A stretch of 64,000 bases of DNA from Diadema setosum (taxonomy: Eukaryota; Echinodermata; Echinoidea; Diadematoida; Diadematidae). The translations under genes were made by a program, and so were the position numbers. Below, one piece after another: positions 24,656-35,991 of the stretch (position 1 is the first letter of the stretch; each line of letters opens with the position of its first letter). The notes under the pieces are model-generated. The model searched no databases. It was not told where the DNA came from and saw only the letters and a program-made list of their open reading frames with translations. Where the stretch lies: positions 10,948,292 to 11,012,291 of the forward strand of contig CM067075.1 of NCBI GenBank assembly GCA_033980235.1, written 5' to 3'.

Positions 24656-25177
24656 TATTTGTTGCTATCAGTTTGATTGATATTGTCGGAGCCATCATGT
24701 TCGTTGCATACGATGGTGACGTTTCTGCTATAAGCATTGTGAGGGAAGACTGTGATGATAACTATTTACATGACGTATTGCATGATTGTGCATTTGACAG
24801 TTACTTCCGTGCTTTAAATAGATCTGAGATATGTTTACAAAATGGTCAACTTCCGCATACATGGCCCCGGCTGGACGTAATGTACAGAGACCTTAATGTA
24901 TAAGTGCAAAGCGTCACGTGATTATAATTATGTCCGAGAAGCTACATCGTGGGAGATTATAACTGCGGCAAAAGTGACGTGTGAGGCTAAGCCGCTGAAA
25001 CACCTTGGGGTTTTGCATTGAGTTTCATTTATAACTATAATTATCCTACACCCTCTGTAAAAGGAAAAGTCCAGACTGTATTCATAATTTCACATCATGT
25101 GGTATAGACCTACAAAAATCGACAGCTCCATGTTTAGATTTGTGGAATTTATTTTTGTCCTTGAGCAGAAAAAAACT

Positions 25178-25212
25178 ATTGATTTATTTATTCATTTATT
25201 TATTTATTCCCT
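25178..25212. repeat. (ATTT)n tail of a minus-strand LINE
   Basis: A TTTATTCATTTATTTATTTA tract precedes the MITE at 25.22 kb. It corresponds to the tandem tail of the LINE relic to the right, now separated from it by that insertion. Confidence 0.55.
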
Positions 25213-25221
25213 CATATTCAA

Positions 25222-25783
25222 AGGTAGGGAATCCCATTTGCATGCCTTAAATGGAGAGTTGTATAAATACGGTGGTATGTTGAAGAGAGTATCATTTTAG
25301 AAACTCCCATAAAGTATTGAAAGTGGAAGGTAACATTTAGTACATTTTTATTGACCGTTAGATTTTGAATTGAATTTTTTTTCGAGGCTCACCGTAAATT
25401 CCAGTACATTACTAGGCTACCTTTGCAGACCCATGCACTGCATGTGTGTCCATCATGTATATTAACTTTTTGTGAAGAGAGTTCATCAAAACTTACAAAC
25501 ATTTCTATGGGTTATTCTTGCCACACACTCTATGTTATTACATCAGCTCTTATACTTTTAGGTTTGTGTTTATAGATAAAAAAAAAATACAGAAGACTGC
25601 AACAAAAAGGCTTAAGTGTGGCTGACACACAGAACTACTGAGTAGTTGAGTTTTGTGCATTAATCAAATTGTAGATAACTGTTGACTTCCAAATTTCTCA
25701 GCATTGGCCTAAACAAGTTCCCTGAGGTTCATATTTAATGTTTTGCTGCATTTTGGGAGGTCTGTAAAAGGTATCCCCTACCT
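25222..25783. repeat. TTAA-type MITE, family B, copy 1
   Basis: A 562-bp element with terminal inverted repeats AGGTAGGGAATCC and GGTATCCCCTACCT. It is flanked by TTAA on the right and TCAA (a one-base change) on the left. It is collinear, in inverse orientation, with 60158-60676 over its whole length. It has inserted into the 3' tail of a LINE. Confidence 0.8.
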
Positions 25784-25787
25784 TTAA

Positions 25788-26420
25788 ACAGGGTAGTCCC
25801 CTCAGTTTCTCAACTGCTTTCCAGGGGAGCCCTGTGTATATACACATGATAAAACACTGTATTACAATAAACTTCATAAAAATCACATACAAGTATAGCA
25901 CATATACACAAAACAATACACGCTTAAAAAATACTGGTCATGGAGACTGACATAAAATGTATACTAAATTCAGTATAGACAAAGTGTATTATCAAAAAAA
26001 AAAAAACAAACTGTGTAATTACTGTTATGACACACCAAAAATAAGAACCGAGTTTAAAATGCCACAAAAGGGGTTAGTGGAACCAAAAAGAAAAGTACAG
26101 CATTGTAATTAAAAACAATATAAACAGTTAAAAAAAATTTTGAAACAATCAATAATCATGATAAGTATATGTTTAAAACTCAACTGACGGCATAATTTTC
26201 TAAATCTTTCAAAAGAGGGGCAAGTTTGTAAGAATACTGGTAAAGTGTTGAATATTGCACTTCCCTGGTAAGAAAAGGACGTTCGCATACATTCTGGTGC
26301 AGGCACAAAGAGGGGGCTGTTGACTGCGAATCTGGTCATGGTAGTATACTGGTCTAATGGTAATTAGTAGTTTTAGATCAGCCGGCACTCTGTCATTTAA
26401 AATCTTTGTAAACTATTATA
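25788..26420 (-). mobile_element. LINE relic, 3' end with RT C-terminus
   Basis: On the minus strand a 76-codon ORF (26339-26109) encodes TRFAVNSPLFVPAPECMRTS then FSYQGSAIFNTLP and a PSFERFRKLCRQLSF tail. This is the usual C-terminal module of CR1-like reverse transcriptases. Just upstream, VPADLKLLITIRPVYYH lies in a different frame, so the copy is frameshifted. The 3' UTR ends with the GGGAGCCCTG...CAGGGTAGTCCC signature also present at 6.2 kb. Confidence 0.75.
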
Positions 26421-26893
26421 CATTTCTGGTATTATAATCTGAAAAACTCAAAACAAATGACACTGAACATTATGGTTGATGACACAAGAGGTTCACATAT
26501 TTCAGAAATGTAGCTATTATAATTCCATGACAGCACTGCTTGCATAACAAGTTCACCTGTGTAGAATTTATACATGCTTTCTTCTTTAGTTCTGCTTCCT
26601 TGAGCCCCCACTTAGTCATACATTATTATGGTGAAGCTGCCATGTCAACACCCTTGTTCATTGCAATTTGTTATATGTTTTGAAAACATTCTTATTCTTC
26701 ATCCCAATCACTATACTTGTAAATTCTGAAACTCTGTACCCAGTACATGTATAGCCAACTTACATGGAAGTTGTTCAAATTTGCAAATGTCTGATAATCA
26801 TCTGGAGTTCTCCTCATAAACAATACATCCAGACTCCAATGCATGAGCGTCCACGCATATTCACGTACACATGCCGGTTTACTGCCACTAATA

Positions 26894-27327
26894 AGCCACT
26901 TCGTAATTAGCTCATGTACACCTTGGTACAAATGACCTTTCTTTTTTCTCAGTTGGTTAGACACTTCACTCGTTTTCAAAGCGGTATAATGCATAAGCTT
27001 GCCCGACATAACAATTTGTGGAATTCATGTTCAAACAAAGAATGAGCTTGTGCTTAGACCAGGTGACCAGAATAGTCCGTCAGTTCACATTTTAGCAGGC
27101 ATCTAATTTATTGTTTCGTATGGAATGCAATGACAACCTTTTTCTTTTGATATTGCAAATGCCAGGCTTGCTATCAGGTGGATGTGCTGGCAAGCACTAA
27201 TCAGATAAGGATCACATGAATAATCATCACATCACAGATGCTCATTTCAGTGAAATAATAAACCAAAATTCCTGTTGGTACAAATGACCTTTCTCTGCTC
27301 ATGCGCAAAGTGGAATTACGAACTGGT
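26894..27327 (-). repeat. Interspersed MITE with long TIRs, copy 3
   Basis: The reverse complement starts CCAGTTCGTAATTCCACTTT, contains GCGCATGAGCAGAGAAAGGT and CTAACCAACTGAGAAAA, and ends AATTACGAAGTGGC. It is the same family and length (about 430 bp) as 4286-4707. The 105-codon minus ORF overlapping its low end carries no recognisable domain. Confidence 0.6.
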
Positions 27328-27660
27328 CTATTGGTCTATTCCCACTTGGTCTAATAGCTCATCACCAGTTGGGCTAATACAATCCGCGCTAAACCTGTTT
27401 GGTCTACTTCTCACTTGGTCTTCTAGCCACTTATGATCTAACCAGTTGGTTTTATCCAAGCAGGGTCTTATGGCCACTTTGCTTATTCGTCACTTGGTCT
27501 AATTCCCATTTCGTCTAATTGCCAGTTGGTCTACAAGTTGATCTATTACCAATTCGTCTTAAAATTCCCATTTGGTCAAGTAACCACTTGGGCTAATTCT
27601 CATTCGGTCTAATTTACTCTTCGTCTATTTCATCATTTCGTCACCATTTCATCTTTTCAC
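27318..27660. repeat. Degenerate tandem array of a CACTTGGTCTAAT motif
   Basis: At least 15 imperfect tandem units of roughly 15-25 bp share a core like CCACTTGGTCTAATT (GGTCTATTCCCACTTGGTCT, CACCAGTTGGGCTAATAC, CACTTGGTCTAATTCCC, TTCGTCTAATTGCCAGTTGG). It is non-coding and directly abuts the MITE on its left. Confidence 0.65.
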
Positions 27661-28630
27661 CCTACCCTTATACTATAGGACCTACCTCTCATGTTTCTTC
27701 ACCTTCGACATAAACAGACATCGCATGACAATGTCCAGCTCTTCTTCTTTTCCCTGATTGGCCTGTATACCGGACTGGTGATCTACAAAACCCGTCCAAG
27801 CATACAAAAACCACATTATCTTAACCGGTGACTATCGCAGACATTGTTTTCTTGCTTGCCTGTACTGCACCTAAAATGTGTGGTGAAGATAATTCATACA
27901 TGTCATGAATGATATTATCATTATAATTTAAATAGCATGTAAGTCCATGCAAAGCAGACTGACCATCAAGTTAATCGCCAGCCGATCTACCCGGATCAAC
28001 TTGTGTACTGCCCCGAGCCCTATACAACACATTCACCTCATTTGATAATTTACCTCTGATCTTGAATGTGACACTTTCAAATACCATTTGGATGGAATGT
28101 CTGTCGCACTGTTCGCTTAATTTTATACTCTACTCGACTTGGTTATGGAGTGGCCATCAACATAACAGGTTCTAAGACCTAAACTCTCACAGCATCTCAA
28201 GCCCAGTTAGGAGGCAAACCATGTTGGTGTCGGACTGCGGGTGTCCCTCGAAGTGAGGTCCTTCGCTGGATTGGACTGAAGACTCATCTTAGATTCCCCT
28301 GTCAGACGAGAAAAGCTTCTCTTCTTCATCATCAACCATCTTTTCCCTCTTCTTCTGCTGCCTCATTCGGCGGGGAGTAAAACTGTGTAGGCCTAAAGTC
28401 ACATGTTCACACTCTGCTATATCGCGCAAAACTGCCTCGATTTACGGATCAGCACCATGCAGGCCCACAGAGGCACTCGCGTGTGTTTATTATTATACAT
28501 GACAGGTGAACTCTTAGTGTATGTTTTTTCTTTCTTCTTTTTTTTTTAAAGGAAGATATTACACAAAGCGCCGTTTTGCAGTAGGCCTACAGATATGTGG
28601 ATAGAATACCAGCATTAGCAATAGTTTAGT
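27661..28630. other. No gene seen
   Basis: Moderate-GC sequence with only short ORFs and no recognisable motif or repeat. Confidence 0.35.
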
Positions 28631-28636
28631 AGTAGT

Positions 28637-28774
28637 ACACCTGTAGTAGTAGTAGTAATATTATTATTAGTAGTAATAGAAGTAGTAGTAGTAGTAGTAG
28701 TAGTAGAATAGAAGTAGCAGTAGTAGAAACAATTAGTATAGTAGTAGGCTATAACAATAGCATAATGTAGTAGT

Positions 28775-28819
<45 letters not shown>

Positions 28820-28845
28820 AAAATAGTAGTAGTAATAGTAAAAAG
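28637..28845. repeat. (TAG)n microsatellite
   Basis: About 200 bp of imperfect TAG/GTA repeats, similar to the locus at 2.9-3.2 kb. The poly-Thr and poly-Tyr frames are artefacts. Confidence 0.9.
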
Positions 28846-28859
28846 ATAGGGAGATATAA

Positions 28860-30006
28860 CGTTCTTGAGTATGTAAAATATCATAGTGTTTTATTTTGGA
28901 GGATGTCCACATAGTAGCCCAAGATCTCGTCGCTATTTGCAAGCTAGCATTTCAGACAGAGTGCTGATTCGATTTCCTTTAAGACGATGAAAAATATTAT
29001 ATTATGAGTGACTCTTTTCGGTGTTCGTTTTTCCTCCTTTACATCGAAGACCGTTATTGATTGAGCCTGAATGTGTAATCTGCTGAGATTACTTAATTTC
29101 GAAGCATCCGGTTAAATAAAATACTGATTATTTTGCAACACAACTATATAATAGAGTACCATCAAACTTCTGTGACTACCAAAGTTGGTATCATACTGAA
29201 AACCCGAAGAAAAAGAACAGAGCGAGTTCCTTAATTGAGTCCGTATATAGCAAAATGAAATAATTATTCGGTAACAATTTCTACATTTCAGATTGTTCTC
29301 TTCACGCTTGGCACATCTTTGTGCAAATCAAGAATCATACTTCAGCAATGGTTTCATTTTTTCTTCCAAATTGATATTGATACTGTATTCATATTGTGAC
29401 AGTAATAATAAAAAACAAAAATCAAGTACTGATTTAACCAGAAAAGTGCTAACATGGTCTGTCAGTGGACCCTGCACCACTTTGATTCTAGCATGGTCAC
29501 GTATACTGTATTCATGCATGCCGCTATTGGTATAAAGAGTATACCCGCGGGGTTTGCCAATTAAGGATCGAATATACAGGGCAGAACTCGAACCGATGTC
29601 CTGCTGTTTTAAAGCCAGATCCTATTATAACCCACCATACTTACACGGTGATCCCGTTGCCATATTTTGACCACGAGCAAAACGCAATGAGATTATTGTT
29701 TGCCAATCCTAGGTTACCGTTTGACAAGATAACTGGATAGCGCACAAGCAATATTGCTTCCGTGGGATCCAGTTGTGAGTACAATGTAGGCCTACTTGGG
29801 GTGGACCGCTTCATTGGGTTTTGCACCATGCTCTTTATACTTGATGAATGAAGTGGGATCTGTACATACCGTGTCAAAAATTACGCTTATTTGTTATTTT
29901 TGACCGTGGTGATATGGCGTACATTACATAGCGCCACCCAGACTGAAAACTGGGTACTTTTACTGCAAAATCACAACTATCCTTGTACCCACTGTTTACT
30001 TCAATA
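28860..30006. other. No gene seen; possible tRNA-like scrap
   Basis: Minus-strand GGTTCGAGTTC near 29587-29597 resembles a B-box, but no A-box or cloverleaf can be formed. ORFs are short. Confidence 0.35.
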
Positions 30007-30010
30007 TTAA

Positions 30011-30368
30011 AGGGATGGTACAGTATTGGTGGAGATGAGAATTGGGCTTTTAACTTTTTGCGAGATACCAAGAAAACACGTATGATATAGTACAGAGCAT
30101 ACCATTTTAAGAGGTATTCAAAGTTTATTTGATGAAAATCGGGTTTGGAATGACTGAAACATCCAAAAACAAAGTAAAACAAAGCGATCGTAATAAATCG
30201 CTCTTTTTTTGGATATCCCAGGCATTTCAAAACCAATTTTCATCAAATAAATGTTGAATTCCTCATAGAATTACATGCTCTTTCATATTTCATAAGAGGT
30301 TTCTTATTTCACCAAAAAATGTTAGAAACCGCGGGATATTAGGTCTCAACCAAAACTGTACAATCCCT
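30011..30368. repeat. TTAA-type MITE, family A, best-preserved copy
   Basis: A 358-bp element between TTAA at 30007-30010 and 30369-30372. The left end AGGGATGGTACAGTATTGGT and the right end ACCAAAACTGTACAATCCCT are inverted repeats. Internal TTTATTTGATGAAAATCGGG and its inverse flank the AAAGCGATCGTAATAAATCG centre. Confidence 0.8.
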
Positions 30369-30649
30369 TTAAAGGGCTGAAAGACCTGATAGCTTGCATT
30401 ATGGGGATTCATTAGTTATCTGAACTCAGTTGCTAGCTGCTCACCGGGATACATTCGAAAACCGCGAATAGCACCGGTCAGCAACTGTGCATTGGTAACG
30501 ACCATTCGAGATTCTTCGGCTGTGTGTATACTTACATGAGAGATCAACTGGTGCTAAAACCATAGAAAATTCGTTAAACTCATGTCGTGCATGTCAGTAT
30601 AATTATTTGTTTGTTTCTTTGTTTGTTTCTTTATGGCGTGGGGTTATAT

Positions 30650-30945
30650 TTTGAATTTCAAGATGGTGGCCTTCAACAATTTGGAAAAAATAAAGTTGAA
30701 CTGGAATGTTGGACACCTCAAGCATGACTATTGTGTACTCTTGAAAATTTGAAGCTTCTACAATAAGTGCAAGCTACGATATTATAAGTAAAATACATTT
30801 AGCATTGACGGCCATGTTGAATTTGAAGATGGCGGCCTATCAAAGCGATCTGAAGCTTTTAGAATGCTCCCATTGTGAGATATGGGTTTAAATGCAGTTT
30901 GATATGGCGGCCATTTTGAATTCAAAATGGCGGCTGAAGACGTAG
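30650..30945. repeat. Cluster of ATGGCGGC motifs in a dispersed repeat
   Basis: AAGATGGTGGCC, AAGATGGCGGCC, GATATGGCGGCC and AAAATGGCGGCT occur within 300 bp. Inverted GGCCATGTTGAATTT and GGCCATTTTGAATTC form local palindromes with them. ATGGCGGC is the core of YY1-type sites. No gene is attached here. Confidence 0.45.
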
Positions 30946-33580
30946 TTGAAAAAAAGAACGGAACCAAAGTTCGTTTGTTTGTTTGTTTGTTTAAATTGAG
31001 CACCCCCAAAATTGACAAAGTTAGCCCCTCCCCCAAAATAAAAAAACAAACCAAAAACAACAAACAAACAAATTTGGATTGAAAATCTCACGGTATTACC
31101 TAGTAGCCTCTACTATTATTCCAGAATATAGACGAGCCATGTCTGGTTTCCCACTGCACAGTATCCCAACGCCATCAGGTCTAAAAGTAATGCCAAAAGA
31201 AGTGCGAAACGATCAAAACTAACGAGCTGATACCTCTATCACGTTATGCTATTCAGAACAGCTTGAATAATCAATGATGGTCTTTCTTTTCGCGCTGAAT
31301 TCCCTTTGGTTTAGATCCTTTGTCGTACCGAGACCAAGAGTCTGCTCAATCATGGATATACAGAAAAGCCCAATATTATTCAAAGCAGTAATTATAAGCA
31401 TCATGCTAAATGCGATAATTAAGGCCTATGTGTTATGATAATTATTCGTACGATGACTTCTCTTCAGAGGGAGTGCCCGCCTATTAAAGGGAATTAATGT
31501 ACTTCAAAATACACGTTCGTCTCGATACCGTGAATGCAGTGATTTGGCCAGAAAATGATAGAGAAATCCACTATTAAAATGTATTTGTTTGCTAAAAATG
31601 AGAAGTAACATTTAGTCGACTTGTTATCGACACAATGTTAAGGGTAACGCAATTGCCCCCTGCTTTCTGATTGAGGCAAGTCATGTGCTTTTTCATAAGT
31701 ACCAGAAGAAACTTAAAGTTATACTGAATTCTCTTTGTATTTTCTTTATGGGCCTACCGGTGCCCTATACCAGGACATCACGAATCCCTTAGTCTCTATT
31801 CCAGCATTGACAGTACATGAGAAAAGTTAGGACTACGTTATTCATAATTTTTAAACGGATTGTGTGATTTTTCACTGATTTGTGTAAGACCCATAATAAT
31901 ATATATGTTTTCACTAGAATACTAGAATTTGGGGGTAAATTTCCCTTTATGAAACTTCAAAGTAGTGAGATGTGTCCTACACCTTGCAGACATGTGACGG
32001 GATATTATATTTGCACAAGAGCACATACCAGAATGTGCTGCGAGTGAATAGATCGCAGACTTTCTACTACATGTATTTGAAGTGCTTTGTCATGCGAAAC
32101 ACACGCAATAGGAACCCCGTCTGGGCCCGCCAAGTGGGGGAGGCAATAGACTGTGTGAGAGTGTTTGTTCTCTTTGATAAATCTATACAGAGTACACTGG
32201 GAAGCAGATGAGATTCAAAGTCATCAGTGCGTGAAGATATGAACATACTGCGGTCATGTGCACCTCTTCACCAGTGTAGAAAGGCAGTCATTCGTATGCT
32301 GTTAATGTACACACAGGAAGCCATTCGTCACTATACACAAATATGGTCTGAGGCAGAAAAGAGGGGTTGGTTACACTCAAAAGAATAGAGTACAGGAGAG
32401 GGACTCAAAGGGCGGGCTGCATTAGATTATTGGACCAGAAGAAATCATTACGTGTGATGAGTCTGTGCTTTATGTTGTGATTTGTTTTCGTGATTACTGG
32501 GATGGAATTTATAACTATTTCAGTGACTTAGCCACAATAATGCGCATAAAAGAAAAAAAAAAACTAAACAAAATGTAACAGCAACAGAGCGCATTTCAAC
32601 GTGCTTGTTTTCACTATGACCTTGAAAACCTCCATACGAGCAAAATGAAACACCCTGGATTGTGAGCATTCAAACATTCATGTGTGTTTAAATTCTCGAA
32701 AGCTCTATCATTCCTTATTCAGTGTATAGTATAGCAGTGTATGGCTGTTGTAGTGAAATGCGTGGAGTATTATATACCAATTTGGTTTTGGTACTGTGTT
32801 TATGGTACTTTGAACTTATCTAACTGGGGAGCTTCAAGTAGGCCTAACAAAAGATAACAAAGTCATTGCATAACCCATTGAGAGTGCTTCTGATCTTCTT
32901 TAGAGGTCCCCCAGTGTATGGCCACCATAAGTTATTGTGGTGCTCTGAAGTCGGATTATCTATACGAGAATTGACTCTTTAGATGAGTGCAATCATGGAG
33001 TACAGAAGCTGGCTCCATGGTAATACGAGGTGTAGAAGGTAATAACTTCCGACAAAGTGGTTACTGTACGTGTTTGTCGGCGTTTCTTGTACGCTCTTCT
33101 GTTTATAGCAGTCGATTATTCATTTTGGTACTCCGGATCATCATCAAGAACTAAAGTATTGGTATGCGTGCATAGTTCGTTGATCCTTGATGCAGTGATC
33201 CCTATTTAGTACCAGCTCTTATACGAAGCTATACTGGGATGAAACCGAGCTGTGTGTCATGAGGGGGTACCATTCAGTGTATGTACAACAGTCACACTAT
33301 CATTCAAAAGAATGTGAGCATGAGTGCTCAGCGAGAGTAAAAACAGAGTGGATCCTCCTACATGGTAGCAGATCAAACAGGAGGCTGCATTGTTCTGAGA
33401 ATGGGTAGAGCAGCTCCTTGGAATAAAGGGTCAGCAGTGGTTACTACCGGTCCCGGCAGGCGATTCCATAATCTTATGTCTCTTGAGTAAAATGAATACT
33501 TATGAGAGTCAAGGGTGGACCCAGGAACTGTGTACTTGAGTTGATGATCATGCCGTCATATAGTATGTCGTTCTATGGCG
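30946..33580. other. Long intergenic stretch without a supported gene
   Basis: Contains a (GTTT)n tract at 30968-30992. Several 60-80 codon ORFs (for example plus 31972-32211) have no motif I recognise. No repeat structure stands out. Confidence 0.4.
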
Positions 33581-33589
33581 TAATGGGCC

Positions 33590-33735
33590 TATCTCACTGG
33601 AGGTGACGACGCAGCGCCGCGACTGCCGCGACTGCCGCGATTGATCAGTCGCGGAGATGTCTCTGCAACCAGGGCGACTCTGGTCGCCACCGGGTCGCCA
33701 TCGGGTCGCCACCAAGTCGCCACCTACTCTCCAAG
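33590..33735. repeat. GC-rich short tandem repeats (GTCGCCACC / CGACTGCCG)
   Basis: Tandem CGCGACTGC units are followed by GGTCGCCACC, GGTCGCCATC, GGTCGCCACC and AGTCGCCACC. It is a local minisatellite, probably inside a MITE that begins near CCTATCTCACTGGAGG. Confidence 0.6.
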
Positions 33736-33888
33736 CCAATGAAATGCCCACTTAATGAACCTGTGGCCCCGGGGAGGATTTTTGTTCTCCGATTGTTTCT
33801 TGCAAAGCTTACAAATTATAAAAAAAAAAAACAACAGCAACAACAAAAAACAACATTTATTCAAGGAGAGTATAGGCCTGAAGTGTAA

Positions 33889-34230
33889 AGCCCGCCGCAC
33901 ACTACACGATTTTGCCCCGATTCACCGGTCTTAAGACCTTAATACTAGAAGTGTGACGTCACAGTCTTGCCATTTTGTAGTCGAACGACTGGGTCTTAGC
34001 GCCAGACGTAGAGATTTGACATGTTGAATTTCTACGACCGGTCGTAGGCTTTCAGCCATTCACAATGCGGTAAATTGCAAGCGCACGCAGTGCGCACTGA
34101 GCGCGCTTTACAGTCGTAAGCCTACTCGTAAGGTTCGGTCGCATAGTGTGCGGTGTCGTACGACTGGTCTTAAGACCCAGCTTGGCTTAAGACTTTAAGA
34201 CTAGTCTGATCGTGTAGTGTGCGGTGGCCT
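33889..34230. repeat. MITE with TAA target duplication (PIF/Harbinger-like)
   Basis: A 342-bp element flanked by TAA at 33886-33888 and 34231-34233. Terminal inverted repeats are AGCCCGCCGCACACTACACG and the inverse of CGTGTAGTGTGCGGTGGCCT. Internal GGTCTTAAGACC-type palindromes recur near both ends. TWA target duplications are typical of PIF/Harbinger elements. No transposase is present. Confidence 0.7.
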
Positions 34231-34529
34231 TAAGATGAGGCAAGGGAGACCAGTGCCAATTGGTTTACTGCACAGTAGAATCAGCATCTCAGTGCTAGAA
34301 TCAATTCAAGGGGGCTCTCCAAGCTGCAAATATACTTCACATGTTTCGCACAAAACTACCAAGTGTAAACCCGGTGGAATCAACATCTGAAGAGGATATC
34401 TCGACAGAGGAAAAGTGCTAGACTTTTACAAGCAAAATTCACTAGTAGTGAGACAGAGTGACGTAGGTGCAAATTTCCCTAATCTCACTGTAGATTAATG
34501 AACAGAGGTCTGGAAAATTGAAATTTTTA

Positions 34530-35520
34530 CACCTGTAGAGGGGGAAAGGTTCAGCAAGAAGGCATTTTCACACTTCAAGAGCAGGAGAAAGTAGACAGTC
34601 GGTATTCTGTACTCTGCTCCAAGAAGCATCGTTATCCTATGGCAAGGCCCAGATCTTGAATGACCAGTTCTGTCGTGCCTTCACTATTGAAGATCTGCTG
34701 CCAAGTACGAGTCTGACTGTACTTACCAAGACTTCCTGGTACTCGGATACTCGGATCCACGGAAGTGAAGAAAGCACTATGGACCTGACGAGATTCCGAA
34801 CATCATTCTCAAGGAAGCCGAAAATGAGATAGCTCCAGCACTGACCGTTATCTTCCAGAAATCCGTAAATGAAGGAGATGTCCCGACTGGAGGTCAGCCA
34901 ATGTGCTTCCTATTTACAATGAAGGGGTTAGCCATTAGAATTTACCTGAAAGCTATCGACCAGTATCACTACCTACCAACATCTGATCGTTGCTTCTTTG
35001 TTGAAAATCATCACGGAAACATCTTACCTCTGAGAGTCAACTCGATCATTCTTACATTAGAAGACTTGCCTGCGGATCCACTCGACATGAGTCGAAGGCA
35101 AGCTATTCTGATTCTGGATGTCAGTAAAGCGTTTCAAAAAGTACCTCAACGGAGAATTCACTTTCAAATCCCAGATGTGGTATTCAGTGTCCACTGTTGA
35201 GATGGATTGACATTTGGCTGACCTCACGATTGCAGAGAGTCATTGATGACAAGTGCATGACCTTTTACAATACTCAAGTTCAGTCCGGAGCACAGCAAGG
35301 GTCTGTACTCGGCCCACTTCTTTAGCTCGTTCAGATCAATACCATAAATACAGACATCACAACCAGTTTGAGGCTATCTGTATGTGAGTGCATGCTTTAT
35401 CGAGTAATCAAGAAACCCGATGGCCCAGAATATCTCACGACAGATCTAAGCAAGCTGACTTCATGGGCAGATAAACAGCAACTGATATTCAACGCTTTCT
35501 AATGCTATCTTCTCTAGGAC
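34530..35520 (+). mobile_element. LINE relic (reverse transcriptase), multiply frameshifted
   Basis: Pieces occur in the order expected of a non-LTR reverse transcriptase: a DEIPNIILKEAENEIAPAL-like segment near 34790-34840, QAILILDVSKAFQKVPQRRI (35100-35155), then WIDIWLTSRLQRVIDD, then QSGAQQGSVLGPLL ending in a stop at about 35323. CMLYRVIKKPDGPEYLTTDL follows, where an FADD-type catalytic segment should be but is not intact. Frame changes and stops show it is dead. Confidence 0.75.
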
Positions 35521-35761
35521 AATACGCAACATTTTGAACAGCACATACTCGCTAGACAGAACGGGCCTTTGGTTCGACAAATCCACCCCCCCCCCATTTG
35601 CCTTTGGCATACACTTTGTAATCAATATATTCCAGCCTCTCACATTACACATAGCAATTTGACAAGGCCCCACACTTGCGGCTTGGCTAAAACACGTTAA
35701 CCCTAATTATAGATAGGAGGAGCAAGGAGGTACTAGGCTCTCCTATATGTTGAAAAAAAAA

Positions 35762-35990
35762 AAACAGTCTGGGGTTCCACTTCACGCATGAGCAGACAAA
35801 GGTCATTAGTTTATTTTGTACCAACAGAGTATGTTGGTTTTAAAATTCGCTGAGATAAGTACCTATTGCTTATTTTGCTTATTCAAGTGATTTTCATAAG
35901 TGGTATTTGCCAGCACGACCGCCTTCAGCAAAAGTGGCATTTGGCAATATCAATAGAAAGAAAGATTGTTGATACATTCTTGAACCTACT
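35762..35990 (+). repeat. Interspersed MITE copy 2, left half
   Basis: GGGGTTCCACTTCACGCATG through GGCAATATCAATAGAAAG matches the left half of 4286-4707. The right half lies at about 38220-38436. Between the halves are the GC-rich palindromic element and a further repeat block. Confidence 0.6.
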
Positions 35991-35991
35991 A

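Noticed and set aside
24640..24903. 87-codon plus ORF starting MNICILFVAISLIDIVGAIM
   Set aside because: It starts inside a palindromic repeat arm; the hydrophobic start looks like chance and no domain or partner exon is seen.
26692..27009. 105-codon minus-strand ORF as a gene
   Set aside because: Half of it lies in the interspersed MITE at 26.9-27.3 kb, and the peptide is not conserved in the other copies.
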